Shown here: positions 9,774 through 19,741 of the stretch, piece after piece
How positions within the stretch are numbered: the stretch's first letter is position 1
How the letters are laid out: each line of letters starts with the position of its first letter
Assembly: GCF_000368825.1 (NCBI RefSeq)
Contig: NZ_KB849716.1
Coordinates: 328,461 to 392,460 of the forward strand
DNA: 64,000 nt
Direction of reading: 5' to 3'
Source: Acinetobacter ursingii DSM 16037 = CIP 107286
GTDB lineage: Bacteria; Pseudomonadota; Gammaproteobacteria; Pseudomonadales; Moraxellaceae
Program-made: the position numbers and the translations under genes
The notes under the pieces: model-generated
The model's input: the letters and a program-made list of their open reading frames with translations, nothing else
What the model was told of the DNA's origin: nothing
The model's database searches: none

Positions 9774-9817
9774 CGAACTGAATGATCAATATTTGTTTTT
9801 TAAAAAAGGAGATCGTG

Positions 9818-11200
9818 ATGAACGCGGTTAATGCTTCATTTACAGATTATAAAGTTGCTGATATTTCCCTAGCAGACTACGGTCGTAAAGAGATCAAGCT
9901 TGCTGAAGCAGAAATGCCAGCTTTGATCGGTTTACGTAAACGTTATTCAGCAGCAAAACCTCTTGCTGGCGCAAAAATCTTGGGTTGTATCCACATGACA
10001 ATCCAGACTGCGGTTTTGATTGAAACTTTGGTTGAACTTGGCGCTGAAGTTCGCTGGACATCTTGTAACATCTTCTCTACTCAAGACCATGCTGCCGCTG
10101 CAATCGCTGCAAGTGGTGTTCCCGTTTTCGCTTGGAAAGGTGAAACTGAAGAAGAATATGTGTGGTGTTTAGAACAACAGATCAATGTCAATGGCAAACC
10201 GTGGGATGCCAACATGATCTTGGATGATGGCGGTGATTTAACTGCACTTGTTCATGAAAAATACTCTGCACTTTTAGAAAAGATTCACGGCATTACTGAA
10301 GAAACCACCACAGGCGTACAACGTCTACTTGAAATGTGGAAAGATGGTTCGCTTAAAGTTCCTGCAATCAACGTCAATGATTCGATCACGAAATCTAAAA
10401 ATGACAACAAATACGGTTGCCGCCATTCATTAAATGATGCGATTAAACGTGCAACGGATATGTTACTTTCTGGTCGTCGTGCGCTGGTGATCGGTTATGG
10501 TGATGTGGGTAAAGGTTCTGCTCAATCGTTACGTCAGGAAGGTATGATCGTTCGCGTCACTGAAGTTGATCCGATTTGTGCAATGCAAGCCTGCATGGAT
10601 GGTTACGAAGTTGTATCTCCATACAAAAATGGTGTGCAAACAGGTAAGAAAGAAGACATCAACCACGACTTGTTAGGCAATACTGATCTTGTTGTGACCA
10701 CAACAGGTAACTATCACGTCTGTGATTCTGCAATGTTAGATAGCTTAAAAGCAGGTGCAGTGGTTTGTAATATTGGTCACTTTGATACCGAAATTGACAC
10801 CGCTTATTTACGTGGTTACAAATGGGTGGAAGTTAAACCTCAGGTCCACCAAGTGTATCGTTCAGAAGACGAAAGCAATTACTTGATCCTGCTTTCTGAA
10901 GGTCGTCTAGTCAATCTTGGCAATGCAACAGGTCATCCATCACGCGTTATGGATGGTTCTTTTGCAAACCAAGTATTAGGTCAAATGCATTTATTTGCTG
11001 AAAAATTTGCTGACTTACCATCTGATCAAAAACAAGCAGCGATTCGTGTCGAAGTGCTTCCTAAGAAATTAGATGAAGAAGTTGCTGCTGCAATGGTACT
11101 TGGCTTTGGCGGTGTATTAACCCAATTGACTCAAGTACAAGCAGATTACTTAGGCGTTCCTGTTGAAGGTCCATTCAAATCTGACGCTTATAAATACTAA
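9818..11200 (+). CDS. ahcY: Adenosylhomocysteinase (SAH hydrolase)
   Basis: Reversibly splits S-adenosylhomocysteine into adenosine and homocysteine, relieving product inhibition of methyltransferases. 460 residues. Key blocks are [36 protein letters not shown], the NAD-binding [19 protein letters not shown] (near residue 225), and the C-terminal [16 protein letters not shown], where Lys/Tyr contact NAD of the partner subunit. The ATG at 9818 follows AAGGAG (9806-9811) at six bases; the upstream in-frame ATG at 9782 lies only nine bases after the aptamer and has no ribosome site. Controlled by the SAH riboswitch upstream. metF follows after a palindromic spacer. Confidence 0.97.
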   Translation: MNAVNASFTDYKVADISLADYGRKEIKLAEAEMPALIGLRKRYSAAKPLAGAKILGCIHMTIQTAVLIETLVELGAEVRWTSCNIFSTQDHAAAAIAASGVPVFAWKGETEEEYVWCLEQQINVNGKPWDANMILDDGGDLTALVHEKYSALLEKIHGITEETTTGVQRLLEMWKDGSLKVPAINVNDSITKSKNDNKYGCRHSLNDAIKRATDMLLSGRRALVIGYGDVGKGSAQSLRQEGMIVRVTEVDPICAMQACMDGYEVVSPYKNGVQTGKKEDINHDLLGNTDLVVTTTGNYHVCDSAMLDSLKAGAVVCNIGHFDTEIDTAYLRGYKWVEVKPQVHQVYRSEDESNYLILLSEGRLVNLGNATGHPSRVMDGSFANQVLGQMHLFAEKFADLPSDQKQAAIRVEVLPKKLDEEVAAAMVLGFGGVLTQLTQVQADYLGVPVEGPFKSDAYKY

Positions 11201-11212
11201 GTTTTAATTTCC

Positions 11213-11305
11213 TCTCCCTAACCCTCTCCCTAAGGGAGAGGGAATATTCATTACCCGAATGAATATCAAAAAGTCCTCTCCTCTCAGGAGAGGATTTAGG
11301 AGAGG
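11213..11305 (+). repeat. CCTCTCC-type palindromic intergenic repeat between ahcY and metF
   Basis: Three consecutive hairpins: CCCTCTCCCT / AGGGAGAGGG (11222-11242), ATATTCATT / AATGAATAT (11245-11266) and CCTCTCCT / AGGAGAGG (11275-11293). A second AGGAGAGG at 11298-11305 could pair in place of the third right arm. No T-tract, so not a plain terminator. A related sequence lies before purB. Confidence 0.75.
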
Positions 11306-11331
11306 TGAAAAGAAATAAAAAAGGATTTGAA

Positions 11332-12168
11332 ATGACGAAACGTGTTCCTATTTCTTTTGAATTTTTCCCGCCAAAAACTGACGCTGGTGCAGAAAAGTTA
11401 AAAATTGTTCACCAAGAACTCCAACTACTCAACCCCGAGTTTTTTTCGATTACTTATGGCGCGGGTGGTTCTACGCGTGAACGCACTTTAGCAGCCATCA
11501 ATGACTTTAATGGTAAAGGCACAGCGGTCGCCCCTCACCTTTCTTGTATCGGCGATGATAAAGGTCGTATTGCTAAACTCCTAGACTTGTATCAATCACA
11601 AGGTATTAATCGTATCGTCGCGTTACGTGGTGATTTACCATCAGGTCAAGTTGGACTGGGTGAACTCCCATATGCACAAGACCTAGTACGTTTTATTCGT
11701 GAGCATTCAGGCGATCATTTTCATATTGAAGTCGCCGCTTACCCCGAAATGCATCCGCAGGCCGAAACATTTGATGCAGACATCAAGCGTTTTGTCGAGA
11801 AAGTTAACGCAGGTGCAAATGCAGGCATTACCCAGTTTTTCTTCAATCCAGATGCCTATTTCTACTTTATTGAACGCCTAGAAAAAGAAGGAATTACGAT
11901 TCCAATTGCACCCGGGATTATGCCTATTACCAACGCCAGCAACCTCATTCGTTTTGCTGACGGTACAGGCGCTGAAATTCCTCGCTGGATTCGCAAACAA
12001 CTTGCAGCCTATGGCGATGACAGTGCAAGCATTAAAGCTTTTGGTCATGAAGTTATTGTTAAACTTTGCGAACGTTTAATCGCAGGTGGTGCCCCAACAC
12101 TTCACTTCTATTCAATGAACCAAACTGAACCTACTCGACAACTCGTTGTTGATCTCGGTTTAAACTAA
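11332..12168 (+). CDS. metF: 5,10-methylenetetrahydrofolate reductase
   Basis: FAD-dependent reduction of methylene-THF to methyl-THF, supplying the methyl group for methionine synthase. 278 residues. Family blocks are SFEFFPPKTDAGAEKL with the catalytic Glu, FSITYGAGGSTRERT, NRIVALRGDLP, HIEVAAYPEMHP, AGITQFFFNPDAYFYF and PIAPGIMPI. The ATG at 11332 has AAGGA seven bases before it; the in-frame GTG at 11305 falls in the repeat and is rejected. ahcY and metF are neighbours in the same pathway and may share the riboswitch-controlled transcript if the palindromic spacer is read through. Confidence 0.96.
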   Translation: MTKRVPISFEFFPPKTDAGAEKLKIVHQELQLLNPEFFSITYGAGGSTRERTLAAINDFNGKGTAVAPHLSCIGDDKGRIAKLLDLYQSQGINRIVALRGDLPSGQVGLGELPYAQDLVRFIREHSGDHFHIEVAAYPEMHPQAETFDADIKRFVEKVNAGANAGITQFFFNPDAYFYFIERLEKEGITIPIAPGIMPITNASNLIRFADGTGAEIPRWIRKQLAAYGDDSASIKAFGHEVIVKLCERLIAGGAPTLHFYSMNQTEPTRQLVVDLGLN

Positions 12169-12190
12169 TTTGTACGAGCCTTACCCAATT

Positions 12191-12916
12191 ATGAATCGCT
12201 TTTATATTGAAACAGAGTTAGATACCAATCAGTCTATAGAGTTAACTGAGTCAGTATTTCATCATTGGGTTCGTGTGCTTCGTGCAAAAGAGCAAGAGCA
12301 AGCCATCTTTTTCAATGGAAAAGGTGGTGAATATCTTGTAACGCTCACTGAAATTAATAAAAAAAATGCATTTGTCTCTGTTGATCACTTTGATCCCACT
12401 GATCGAACTCCGCCATTTCAAGTGCTTTTAGGTCAAGTGATGAGTAAAGGTGATCGCATGGATTACGCGATTCAAAAAGCAACCGAACTTGGCGTATCAA
12501 CGATTCAACTGTTAACCAGCGAACGCTGTGAAATGCGACTTAAATATGAGCGTGACCAAAAGAAAATTGAACATTGGCAATCTGTTGCAATCGCAGCGTG
12601 TGAACAATGCGGTATGAACCGTGTTCCTAAAATTCTCGCTCCGATTTCTCTCGATGAATGGTTAGTTTCTGAACTCCCATCTTCTCGTTTTGTTTTAGCA
12701 CCCAACAAAGACCAAGAAAATGTTTTACTTAATAGTTTATCTGAGATTGCCCTGCTCATTGGTCCAGAAGGTGGGCTCAGCGAAGCAGAAATCCAACAGT
12801 CTAATGAAAACGGTTTTCTAAACTGGTGTATTGGGGAAAGAGTTTTACGTACAGAAACAGCACCTGTCGTTGCGCTTTCAATTTTGAACTATCATTTTTT
12901 GTCAAAAGCCGACTAA
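12191..12916 (+). CDS. rsmE: 16S rRNA (uracil1498-N3)-methyltransferase RsmE
   Basis: SAM-dependent methylation of U1498 in 16S rRNA. 241 residues with the N-terminal PUA-like part (NRFYIETEL, VFHHWVRVLRAKEQEQAIFFNGKGGEY) and the C-terminal SPOUT knot: GQVMSKGDRMDYAIQKATELGVSTIQLL, SERCEMR, AAIACEQCGMNRVP-like block, LIGPEGGLSEAEI and LGERVLRTETAP-type ending (here IGERVLRTETAPVVAL). The ATG at 12191 gives the family length; a TTG at 12170 overlaps nothing useful. It follows metF by 22 bases, probably in one operon. Confidence 0.95.
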   Translation: MNRFYIETELDTNQSIELTESVFHHWVRVLRAKEQEQAIFFNGKGGEYLVTLTEINKKNAFVSVDHFDPTDRTPPFQVLLGQVMSKGDRMDYAIQKATELGVSTIQLLTSERCEMRLKYERDQKKIEHWQSVAIAACEQCGMNRVPKILAPISLDEWLVSELPSSRFVLAPNKDQENVLLNSLSEIALLIGPEGGLSEAEIQQSNENGFLNWCIGERVLRTETAPVVALSILNYHFLSKAD

Positions 12917-13065
12917 TTTAGTCGAAACAAATATTGATTTTCCATGTTAGGTATGACAACGTAAAACGACATTAACAAACACCTTCATTAACATTAAAAA
13001 AGTATTCTGATTTTATTTTTGTATTCACTTAATTGTTGTGTGAAATTTAACCGGAACATATTTAT

Positions 13066-15927
13066 ATGTCTGAACCACAAGAAACTGAATTGTACGATCA
13101 TGTCGATACAGCTCATATCAAAAGCTCGATCAGACAGAGTAAAGCCTTACTCATTAATTTATTTTTACTCTGTATTTTTGACTATTTGTTATATCGTTTA
13201 TTTTATAGTCCTGTTTCTTCTTTGTGTTTTAATATCTGGATTGCTGTTAGCAGTTTATTTTTTATAATTTGTTGGAGCATTTCTGAGTTTTATTTTAAAG
13301 AAAATCACTATGGTCTCAACAGCGCTAATCGTTGGATGCAATTTATTTGCTTCGGTAGTGGTGTAGTCATTGGTACAGGCATCTTATTAATCAATTTTAA
13401 TTTGACATCGCTTAATCCCCCCTTAACAGCAGCTCATGTATTAACCTTAAGTTCAGTCTTATACATGATTACTGGGATTATTTGTCTGACTTATCTCACT
13501 CAATCTCTCAGACTTTTTTTTCTGGTTTTTTTACCTACTATTTTGCCTCTGTTTATTTCGCAGTTTGCTCATCCACAAACAGCTTATTCTTTATTTTATG
13601 TGGCATATAACTTTATCTTAATCATTTTTGTTTTTAGTGCATTTGCGTCTCATCGTAATAAACGGCGAATGTCGATTTTATTTTTCAAAAATAAAGAACT
13701 CAAACTAAATGCCGAAGAGCAAGTTAAATGGACCGATGAACTTTATCAACAGCTACAAGTTGAAATGGATAAATCCAAAGAAATTGAACTACAATTGCAA
13801 CTGCATAATCAACTCCTTGAGCAAAAAGTCAAAGAAAGAACTTATGATATTGAAAAGATGAACGAAAGATTAGAAAACAACGCCCAAAATTTAAGATTAG
13901 CTCATGAAATTGCAGGAATTCGCCCGTGGCACTGGGATATTGAACACCGTAAAATCGAACTGACCACACCAGAACAAGATAGGATTACCAAAGATTGGAA
14001 ATCACATCAAAGTTATCTTGAAAAAATTATCCATCCTGATGATTTATTGTTTGTCAAAAGAGCACTGTATCGACATTTAAGAGGCTACACATCACGTTTT
14101 GATGTGATCATGCGGATTCAATATGACGATCATTGGTACTGGGTGCAGGAAGTCGGTCAGGTGGTTTTGCGCCATCCACAAAGTAACATTCCTTTGCGAA
14201 TGGTAGGTATTCGACGCGATATCAGCCAAGAGAAAAAAGATCAGGATCGACTCAAACTTGCGGCTAGTGTCGTTCAACAGGCAGCCGAAGGCATATTCGT
14301 TCTGGATGAAAATCTATGCTATGTCGATGCCAATCCTTGTTATGAGCAACTCACTGGATTTAAAAAACAGGAAATATTGGGCAAGCATTTATTTGATATT
14401 ACCCAAAATGATAAATTCCAACAAAAAAACATGCACCTCAATATCACTAAGCAACTCTTACAAAAAGGTGAATTTGATGGTGAATTAAACGAGAATTTTT
14501 TATCAGGCAAAGAAGTCTCAATCTGGACGCATATCAATGCTGTTAAAAATGACAATGACCAAATTATTAATTATATCGGCATTGTCTCTGATCAAACTGA
14601 GAAAAAACGCCAAGAACAACGTTTATCTTATCTGGAAAATTACGACACACTCACCGATCTGCCAAATCGTTTTTATTATAACTATCAGCTTCATCAGTAT
14701 TTAGTGAGTCAAAAAGATCCAATTAAACAGTTTGCAGTCATTCGTTTTAATATCGACCGTTTTAGAACATTAAATGAGTTTCTGACCAATAATGGTGGGG
14801 ATGAGTTATTAAAAAAAGTCGCACAACGTTTGCGTTTAACTACACCTGAAGCACTGTTGGTCGCCCATTTAAATGGCGATGACTTTGCTATTCTTTATGA
14901 GATTTCACATATTCGCCCCTCTATCGAACAACATTGTTCTCGTATCTTTGAAAGTTTTATTGAACCTTTTCATGTTCAAGGTCATGACATTGTTGTTACT
15001 GTTTCGATGGGTGTCGCCTACTATCCTGAACACGGTCGTCAAATTGACAGTTTAAATAATCATGCTGAACAAGCTTTAAATGATGCTAAACGTTTAGGTG
15101 GCAATACCGTTTGTTATTATTCACCTGAAAAATCAGCATTATTAACTCAAGGCGTGAATATTGAACGTGAACTTCGTAATGCCATCAAAAATAATGAATT
15201 GGTCGTTTATTATCAGCCAAAAGTCTGCGCACAAAGCCACGATGTTTATGGCTTTGAAGCATTGGCGCGCTGGAATCATCCAACACGTGGATTAATTGGG
15301 CCTGACCTCTTTATTCCAATTGCGCAAGAAACCAGCCTTATTTCTGATATTGGTCGATTTGTGATCATGGAAACCGCTAAACAAATCAGGATTTGGGACG
15401 ATTTAGGTTTTAAAAATATTTGCGTTTCAGTCAATGTCGTCGCCCAGCAGATTCATCGCGGTCAATTGCTCAACGATCTGGATGATGCCATGCAGTATTA
15501 TCAAATTAACGGTAAAAAATTAGAACTTGAGATTACAGAGTCTTCACTCATGGGCAGCTCTGAAATCGTTCAGGAAATGTTACAGGAAATTAAGCAAAGA
15601 GAAATTTTCATTTCGCTGGATGACTTTGGAACCGGTTATTCTTCTTTGGCGTATCTAACCGAATACCCAATTGATATTTTAAAAATTGATCGTAGTTTTA
15701 TTTCTAAAATTGGAAATCCAAAACAGGAAGCTATCGTAAGCGCCATGATTGCCATGGGCAAAGCCATGAACCTGACTTTAGTGGCTGAAGGTGTCGAAAC
15801 ACAAGAACAGGCTGACTTTTTGAACCAACAAAAATGCGATATTTTGCAGGGCTTTTTATTTTCTAAACCGCTCAATCCTGAAAAGAGTACTGAGTTTTTA
15901 AAAACCCACAAATGTGTGGGTGAATAA
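13066..15927 (+). CDS. Membrane PAS-PAS-GGDEF-EAL protein, probable c-di-GMP phosphodiesterase
   Basis: 953 residues. About six membrane segments (25-205) are followed by a coiled region (215-270), a PAS fold of the PAS_3 type (275-390, HPDD and WVQEVGQVV motifs), a second PAS (398-520), a GGDEF domain (525-690) and an EAL domain (700-945). The GGDEF signature is degenerate: NGDDF at about 603-607. The EAL domain keeps its catalytic set: EALARW at about 731, ITESSLM, LDDFGTGYSSLAYL, LKIDRSF and VAEGVET. So it most likely degrades c-di-GMP, with the GGDEF domain possibly binding GTP as a regulator. The ATG at 13066 has a CCGGA box upstream. Signal sensed is unknown. Confidence 0.9.
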   Translation: MSEPQETELYDHVDTAHIKSSIRQSKALLINLFLLCIFDYLLYRLFYSPVSSLCFNIWIAVSSLFFIICWSISEFYFKENHYGLNSANRWMQFICFGSGVVIGTGILLINFNLTSLNPPLTAAHVLTLSSVLYMITGIICLTYLTQSLRLFFLVFLPTILPLFISQFAHPQTAYSLFYVAYNFILIIFVFSAFASHRNKRRMSILFFKNKELKLNAEEQVKWTDELYQQLQVEMDKSKEIELQLQLHNQLLEQKVKERTYDIEKMNERLENNAQNLRLAHEIAGIRPWHWDIEHRKIELTTPEQDRITKDWKSHQSYLEKIIHPDDLLFVKRALYRHLRGYTSRFDVIMRIQYDDHWYWVQEVGQVVLRHPQSNIPLRMVGIRRDISQEKKDQDRLKLAASVVQQAAEGIFVLDENLCYVDANPCYEQLTGFKKQEILGKHLFDITQNDKFQQKNMHLNITKQLLQKGEFDGELNENFLSGKEVSIWTHINAVKNDNDQIINYIGIVSDQTEKKRQEQRLSYLENYDTLTDLPNRFYYNYQLHQYLVSQKDPIKQFAVIRFNIDRFRTLNEFLTNNGGDELLKKVAQRLRLTTPEALLVAHLNGDDFAILYEISHIRPSIEQHCSRIFESFIEPFHVQGHDIVVTVSMGVAYYPEHGRQIDSLNNHAEQALNDAKRLGGNTVCYYSPEKSALLTQGVNIERELRNAIKNNELVVYYQPKVCAQSHDVYGFEALARWNHPTRGLIGPDLFIPIAQETSLISDIGRFVIMETAKQIRIWDDLGFKNICVSVNVVAQQIHRGQLLNDLDDAMQYYQINGKKLELEITESSLMGSSEIVQEMLQEIKQREIFISLDDFGTGYSSLAYLTEYPIDILKIDRSFISKIGNPKQEAIVSAMIAMGKAMNLTLVAEGVETQEQADFLNQQKCDILQGFLFSKPLNPEKSTEFLKTHKCVGE

Positions 15928-16071
15928 TTTATTCCGCTTTGAAAACCGTGAGTTCTAAGCAAATTGATAGTTTTTGACTGTGCGTAAAGCCCAACTAATG
16001 TTATATTCGAACGGCTTTACCCGTTACACCCAAGCATTCACTAGTTAACTCTTGTAACAATCGAGATTCAG

Positions 16072-18342
16072 ATGGACGATCAATCATTAAAACAGGCTGC
16101 TTTGTATTATCATGAACATCCTACTCCAGGGAAAATCAGCGTTACACCAAGCAAGCAACTTGTCAATCAGCATGACTTGGCTCTTGCTTATTCTCCGGGA
16201 GTTGCAGCTCCATGTTTAGAGATTGAACGCGATCCTTCTACAGCGGCAAAATATACTGCGCGCGGAAATTTGGTCGCAGTGGTCAGTAATGGTACGGCAG
16301 TTTTAGGTCTTGGTAATATTGGACCTTTGGCATCTAAGCCTGTTATGGAAGGTAAAGGCGTTCTCTTTAAAAAATTTGCGGGCGTAGACGTTTTTGATAT
16401 TGAAATTGCAGAAAATGATCCCGATAAAATCGTGGACATTGTTGCTGCTTTAGAACCTACTTTTGGCGGTATTAACCTCGAAGATATCAAAGCCCCAGAA
16501 TGCTTTTATATAGAGAAAAAACTTCGTGAACGCATGAATATTCCTGTGTTTCATGATGACCAACATGGAACCAGTATTATTGTGGGTTCAGCATTATTAA
16601 ATGCACTGCAACTGGTCAACAAAAAAATCGAAGACATTAAAATTGTAGCGTCAGGCGCTGGTGCTGCAGCATTATCTTGTCTGGATTTATTATGTGCACT
16701 TGGTGTGCGTAAAGAAAACATCACCGTTGCCGATTCACGTGGACTTTTAACCACGTCTCGTGATGGTCTAGATGATTCTAAAAAGCGCTATGTTCAAGAT
16801 ATTCCACAAACCAAACTTCATGAAGTTATGGCGGGTGCGGATATGTTCTTAGGTCTTTCTGCGGCAGGTATTTTGACCAAAGAAATGGTCAAGGAAATGG
16901 CAGAAAATCCAATCATCTTTGCATTGGCAAATCCAGATCCTGAAATTTTACCTGAACATGCACACGAAGTTCGTCCTGATGTCATTATGGCGACTGGTCG
17001 TTCAGACTATCCAAATCAGGTAAACAATGCACTTTGTTTCCCTTACATTTTCCGTGGGGCACTTGATGTAGGTGCAACCACGATCAATGAAGAAATGAAA
17101 ATTGCCTGTGTGCATGCCATCGCGCGTATGGCACACGTAGAAGCAGATGCTGCAACCTATGGTGAGAAATCTGCTTCATTTGGTCGTGATTACCTGATTC
17201 CTCGTCCATTGGATCAGCGTTTGATTCTTGAAATCGCGCCTGCCGTTGCAAAAGCAGCCATGGATTCAGGTGTTGCCACTCGTCCGATCGAAGATTTTGC
17301 AGCATATCGTCAAAAATTGTCTGAGTTTGTCTATAACTCAGCGTTTATGATGAAACCGATTTTCTCTCAAGCAAAAACTGATCCTAAACGTATTGCGTAT
17401 GCAGAAGGTGAAGATCAACGTGTCCTTCGCGCTGCACAAATCGCAGTAGATGAAGGCATTGCCTTTCCAATTTTGGTCGGTCGTACAGCGGTCATCGAAA
17501 ACAATATCAAAAAACTAGGCTTACGTTTAGAACATGGCACTAATATTGAGATTGTAGACCAAGAAAAAAATCCGCTCTATGAAGAGTTTTGGAAAGATTA
17601 TCACCACACCATGCAACGTAAAGGTGTTACAGAGGAATACGCGCAACGTGAAGCACGTCGCCGCTCGACACTGATCGCCGCATTGTTGGTTAAATTTGGC
17701 AAAGCGGATGGCATGCTATGTGGTACATATAGTAGTTATGATATCCATCTCGACTTTGTGAGCAATGTCATTGGACTTAAAGAAGGTGTAAACAACTTCT
17801 TTACCCTCAATGCATTGATGCTAGAAGATCGTAATCTGTTCATTGCTGATACCTATGTGAATACTAATCCGACCGCAGAGCAATTAGTGGATATGACCAT
17901 TATGGCTGCTGAAGAAGTTCGCCGTTTTGGTATTACGCCACGTATTGCTTTGCTTTCGCATTCAAGCTTTGGTAGCGACCAGAATGATCCAAGCGCGAAA
18001 AAAATGCGTGAAGTTTATCGCTTGTTATCTGAACGCGCGCCTGAGCTAGAAGTTGAAGGTGAAATGCATGGTGATGCAGCACTTGATGAAAGTATTCGTC
18101 ACTTTGCATTTCCAAATTCGCGTTTCAAAGGTTCTGCAAATCTGTTGATCATGCCGAATCTGGATTCAGCGAATATTTCCTTTAACTTACTGAAAGCCAC
18201 TTCTGGGAACAATGTCACGATTGGGCCTATTTTACTGGGTGCAGCAAAACCTGTGCATATTTTGACACCAACCGCAACAACACGTCGTGTCTTGAATATG
18301 ACAGCATTGACTGTCGCAGAAATTCAGCAAAGCGGTGGCTAA
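16072..18342 (+). CDS. maeB: NADP-dependent malic enzyme with phosphotransacetylase-like domain
   Basis: Oxidative decarboxylation of malate to pyruvate, giving NADPH. 756 residues, the size of the two-domain MaeB type. The N-terminal malic domain carries [45 protein letters not shown] and [13 protein letters not shown]. The NAD(P)-binding domain carries [19 protein letters not shown] and [12 protein letters not shown]. From about 430 on there is a phosphate acetyltransferase-like domain ([33 protein letters not shown]), which in E. coli MaeB is regulatory. Next to the fatty acid genes it may supply reducing power, but that is only inference. Confidence 0.96.
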   Translation: MDDQSLKQAALYYHEHPTPGKISVTPSKQLVNQHDLALAYSPGVAAPCLEIERDPSTAAKYTARGNLVAVVSNGTAVLGLGNIGPLASKPVMEGKGVLFKKFAGVDVFDIEIAENDPDKIVDIVAALEPTFGGINLEDIKAPECFYIEKKLRERMNIPVFHDDQHGTSIIVGSALLNALQLVNKKIEDIKIVASGAGAAALSCLDLLCALGVRKENITVADSRGLLTTSRDGLDDSKKRYVQDIPQTKLHEVMAGADMFLGLSAAGILTKEMVKEMAENPIIFALANPDPEILPEHAHEVRPDVIMATGRSDYPNQVNNALCFPYIFRGALDVGATTINEEMKIACVHAIARMAHVEADAATYGEKSASFGRDYLIPRPLDQRLILEIAPAVAKAAMDSGVATRPIEDFAAYRQKLSEFVYNSAFMMKPIFSQAKTDPKRIAYAEGEDQRVLRAAQIAVDEGIAFPILVGRTAVIENNIKKLGLRLEHGTNIEIVDQEKNPLYEEFWKDYHHTMQRKGVTEEYAQREARRRSTLIAALLVKFGKADGMLCGTYSSYDIHLDFVSNVIGLKEGVNNFFTLNALMLEDRNLFIADTYVNTNPTAEQLVDMTIMAAEEVRRFGITPRIALLSHSSFGSDQNDPSAKKMREVYRLLSERAPELEVEGEMHGDAALDESIRHFAFPNSRFKGSANLLIMPNLDSANISFNLLKATSGNNVTIGPILLGAAKPVHILTPTATTRRVLNMTALTVAEIQQSGG

Positions 18343-18389
18343 TTCTTTAAACTTAAGAGATTAGAAAAGCTTAACTTTGTGACTTGAGA

Positions 18390-18436
18390 AAACCTCTGTT
18401 CTGTAGCATCATGAGCTTAAGAACAGAGGTTTTTTC
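18390..18436 (+). terminator. Terminator of maeB overlapping the cca ribosome-binding site
   Basis: AAACCTCTGTTC (18390-18401) pairs with GAACAGAGGTTT (18421-18432), followed by TTTT. The right arm contains AGAGG (18425-18429), the only Shine-Dalgarno candidate for the cca ATG at 18437. Confidence 0.8.
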
Positions 18437-19672
18437 ATGCATGTTTATTTAGTAGGCGGTGCCGTACGCGATTTTTTACTTGGGCACCCCTATCACGAAA
18501 AAGATTATGTCGTGGTGGGAGCAACACCACAGCAATTGCTTGATCAGGGCTATCAGCCTGTTGGTAAAGATTTTCCTGTATTTCTACATCCACAAACCAA
18601 AGATGAATATGCCCTTGCGCGTACCGAACGTAAATCGGGTATCGGCTATCATGGTTTTCAATTTTTTACCGATCCAGACGTCACACTTGAAGATGATTTG
18701 ATTCGACGTGATCTCACGATTAATGCCATTGCGATGGATGAAACTTCAGGTGAGATTTTTGATCCTTATGGTGGTCGACAAGATCTGGAACTTAAACTGC
18801 TACGTCATGTATCCAATGCTTTTTTAGAAGATCCGCTTCGCGTATTACGAGTTGCACGATTTGCAGCACGTTATTTTCAATACGGGTTTAGCATTGCTCC
18901 AGAAACATTGAATTTGATGCAACAATTAAGTCAGTCTGGTGAATTAGATGCGCTCACACCTGAACGTGTCTGGAAAGAAACCTCCAGAGCCTTGATGGAA
19001 ACTCATGCCAATGTATATTTTGAAGTTTTACATCAATGTGGCGCACTAAAAGTTTTATTTCCAGAAATCGAAGCTTTATTTGGTGTACCACAACGCCCTG
19101 AATACCATCCTGAAATTGACTGTGGCATTCATACCTTGATGGCCTTGCAACAAGCGTGTAATGCCCATTACTCACTTGATGTACGCTATGCGGTTTTAGT
19201 ACATGACTTGGGTAAAGCACTTACGCCTATTGATGAACTTCCACGTCATATCATGCACGAAGAACGTGGTGTTGCACCTGTTCAAGATTTATCTGATCGA
19301 TTAAAAGTTCCAACACAACTTAAACAATTGGCAGTTTCAGTCTGTAAAGAACATTTAAAATGTCATCAGGCTATGACCTTAAAACCAGGAACCCTATGGC
19401 GTTTACTGCAACGTTTGGATGTTCTAAGACGTCCTGAACGAGTTGAAGCGTTTATTCAAGCCTGTGAATGTGATGCACGCGGTCGATTAGGTTTAGAAGA
19501 TCGTGCGTATCCACAAGCAGAATATATGCGTAAAGCCATGCATATTGTCCGTTCAATTAAAGCTTCAGATTTGCCTGAAGATATTCATGGCGCAGAGATT
19601 GGTGAAATGCTCATTCAATATCGAATTGATGCTTTGGCTGATCTCAAACAGCAACATGAGAATAACGTTTAG
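18437..19672 (+). CDS. cca: CCA-adding tRNA nucleotidyltransferase with HD domain
   Basis: Builds or repairs the 3' CCA end of tRNAs. 411 residues, as in E. coli Cca. GGAVRDFLLG is the nucleotidyltransferase start; the metal-binding pair is E21-K-D23, where E. coli has D21 and D23. RRDLTINAIAMD, DPLRVLRVARFAARY and LTPERVWKE follow, and the C-terminal HD domain has VHDLGKAL, typical of the multifunctional form with phosphohydrolase activity. Its start lies directly on the terminator of maeB, so its AGAGG ribosome site can be folded away. It converges on grxD. Confidence 0.96.
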   Translation: MHVYLVGGAVRDFLLGHPYHEKDYVVVGATPQQLLDQGYQPVGKDFPVFLHPQTKDEYALARTERKSGIGYHGFQFFTDPDVTLEDDLIRRDLTINAIAMDETSGEIFDPYGGRQDLELKLLRHVSNAFLEDPLRVLRVARFAARYFQYGFSIAPETLNLMQQLSQSGELDALTPERVWKETSRALMETHANVYFEVLHQCGALKVLFPEIEALFGVPQRPEYHPEIDCGIHTLMALQQACNAHYSLDVRYAVLVHDLGKALTPIDELPRHIMHEERGVAPVQDLSDRLKVPTQLKQLAVSVCKEHLKCHQAMTLKPGTLWRLLQRLDVLRRPERVEAFIQACECDARGRLGLEDRAYPQAEYMRKAMHIVRSIKASDLPEDIHGAEIGEMLIQYRIDALADLKQQHENNV

Positions 19673-19694
19673 ATTGCACGGTATAAAATTGCAT

Positions 19695-19728
19695 AAAAAA
19701 AACCTGAGAAAATCTCAGGTTTTTTTTA
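19695..19728. terminator. Bidirectional terminator between cca and grxD
   Basis: AAAAAACCTGAGA / TCTCAGGTTTTTT around a 4-nt loop, flanked by A and T runs, serving both converging genes. Confidence 0.88.
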
Positions 19729-19741
19729 TCAATGGCTTAAA

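Noticed and set aside
13019..13267. 82-codon plus-strand frame before the GGDEF/EAL gene
   Set aside because: It overlaps the start of the real gene in another frame, has no ribosome site, and its composition reflects the membrane-coding sequence beneath it.
15900..15925. CCCACA/TGTGTGGG hairpin at the end of the GGDEF/EAL gene
   Set aside because: It lies inside the coding sequence and lacks a T run; not called as a terminator.
15974..16001. TTGACT...TATATT promoter for maeB
   Set aside because: The spacer is 22 bases, too long for a sigma-70 promoter.
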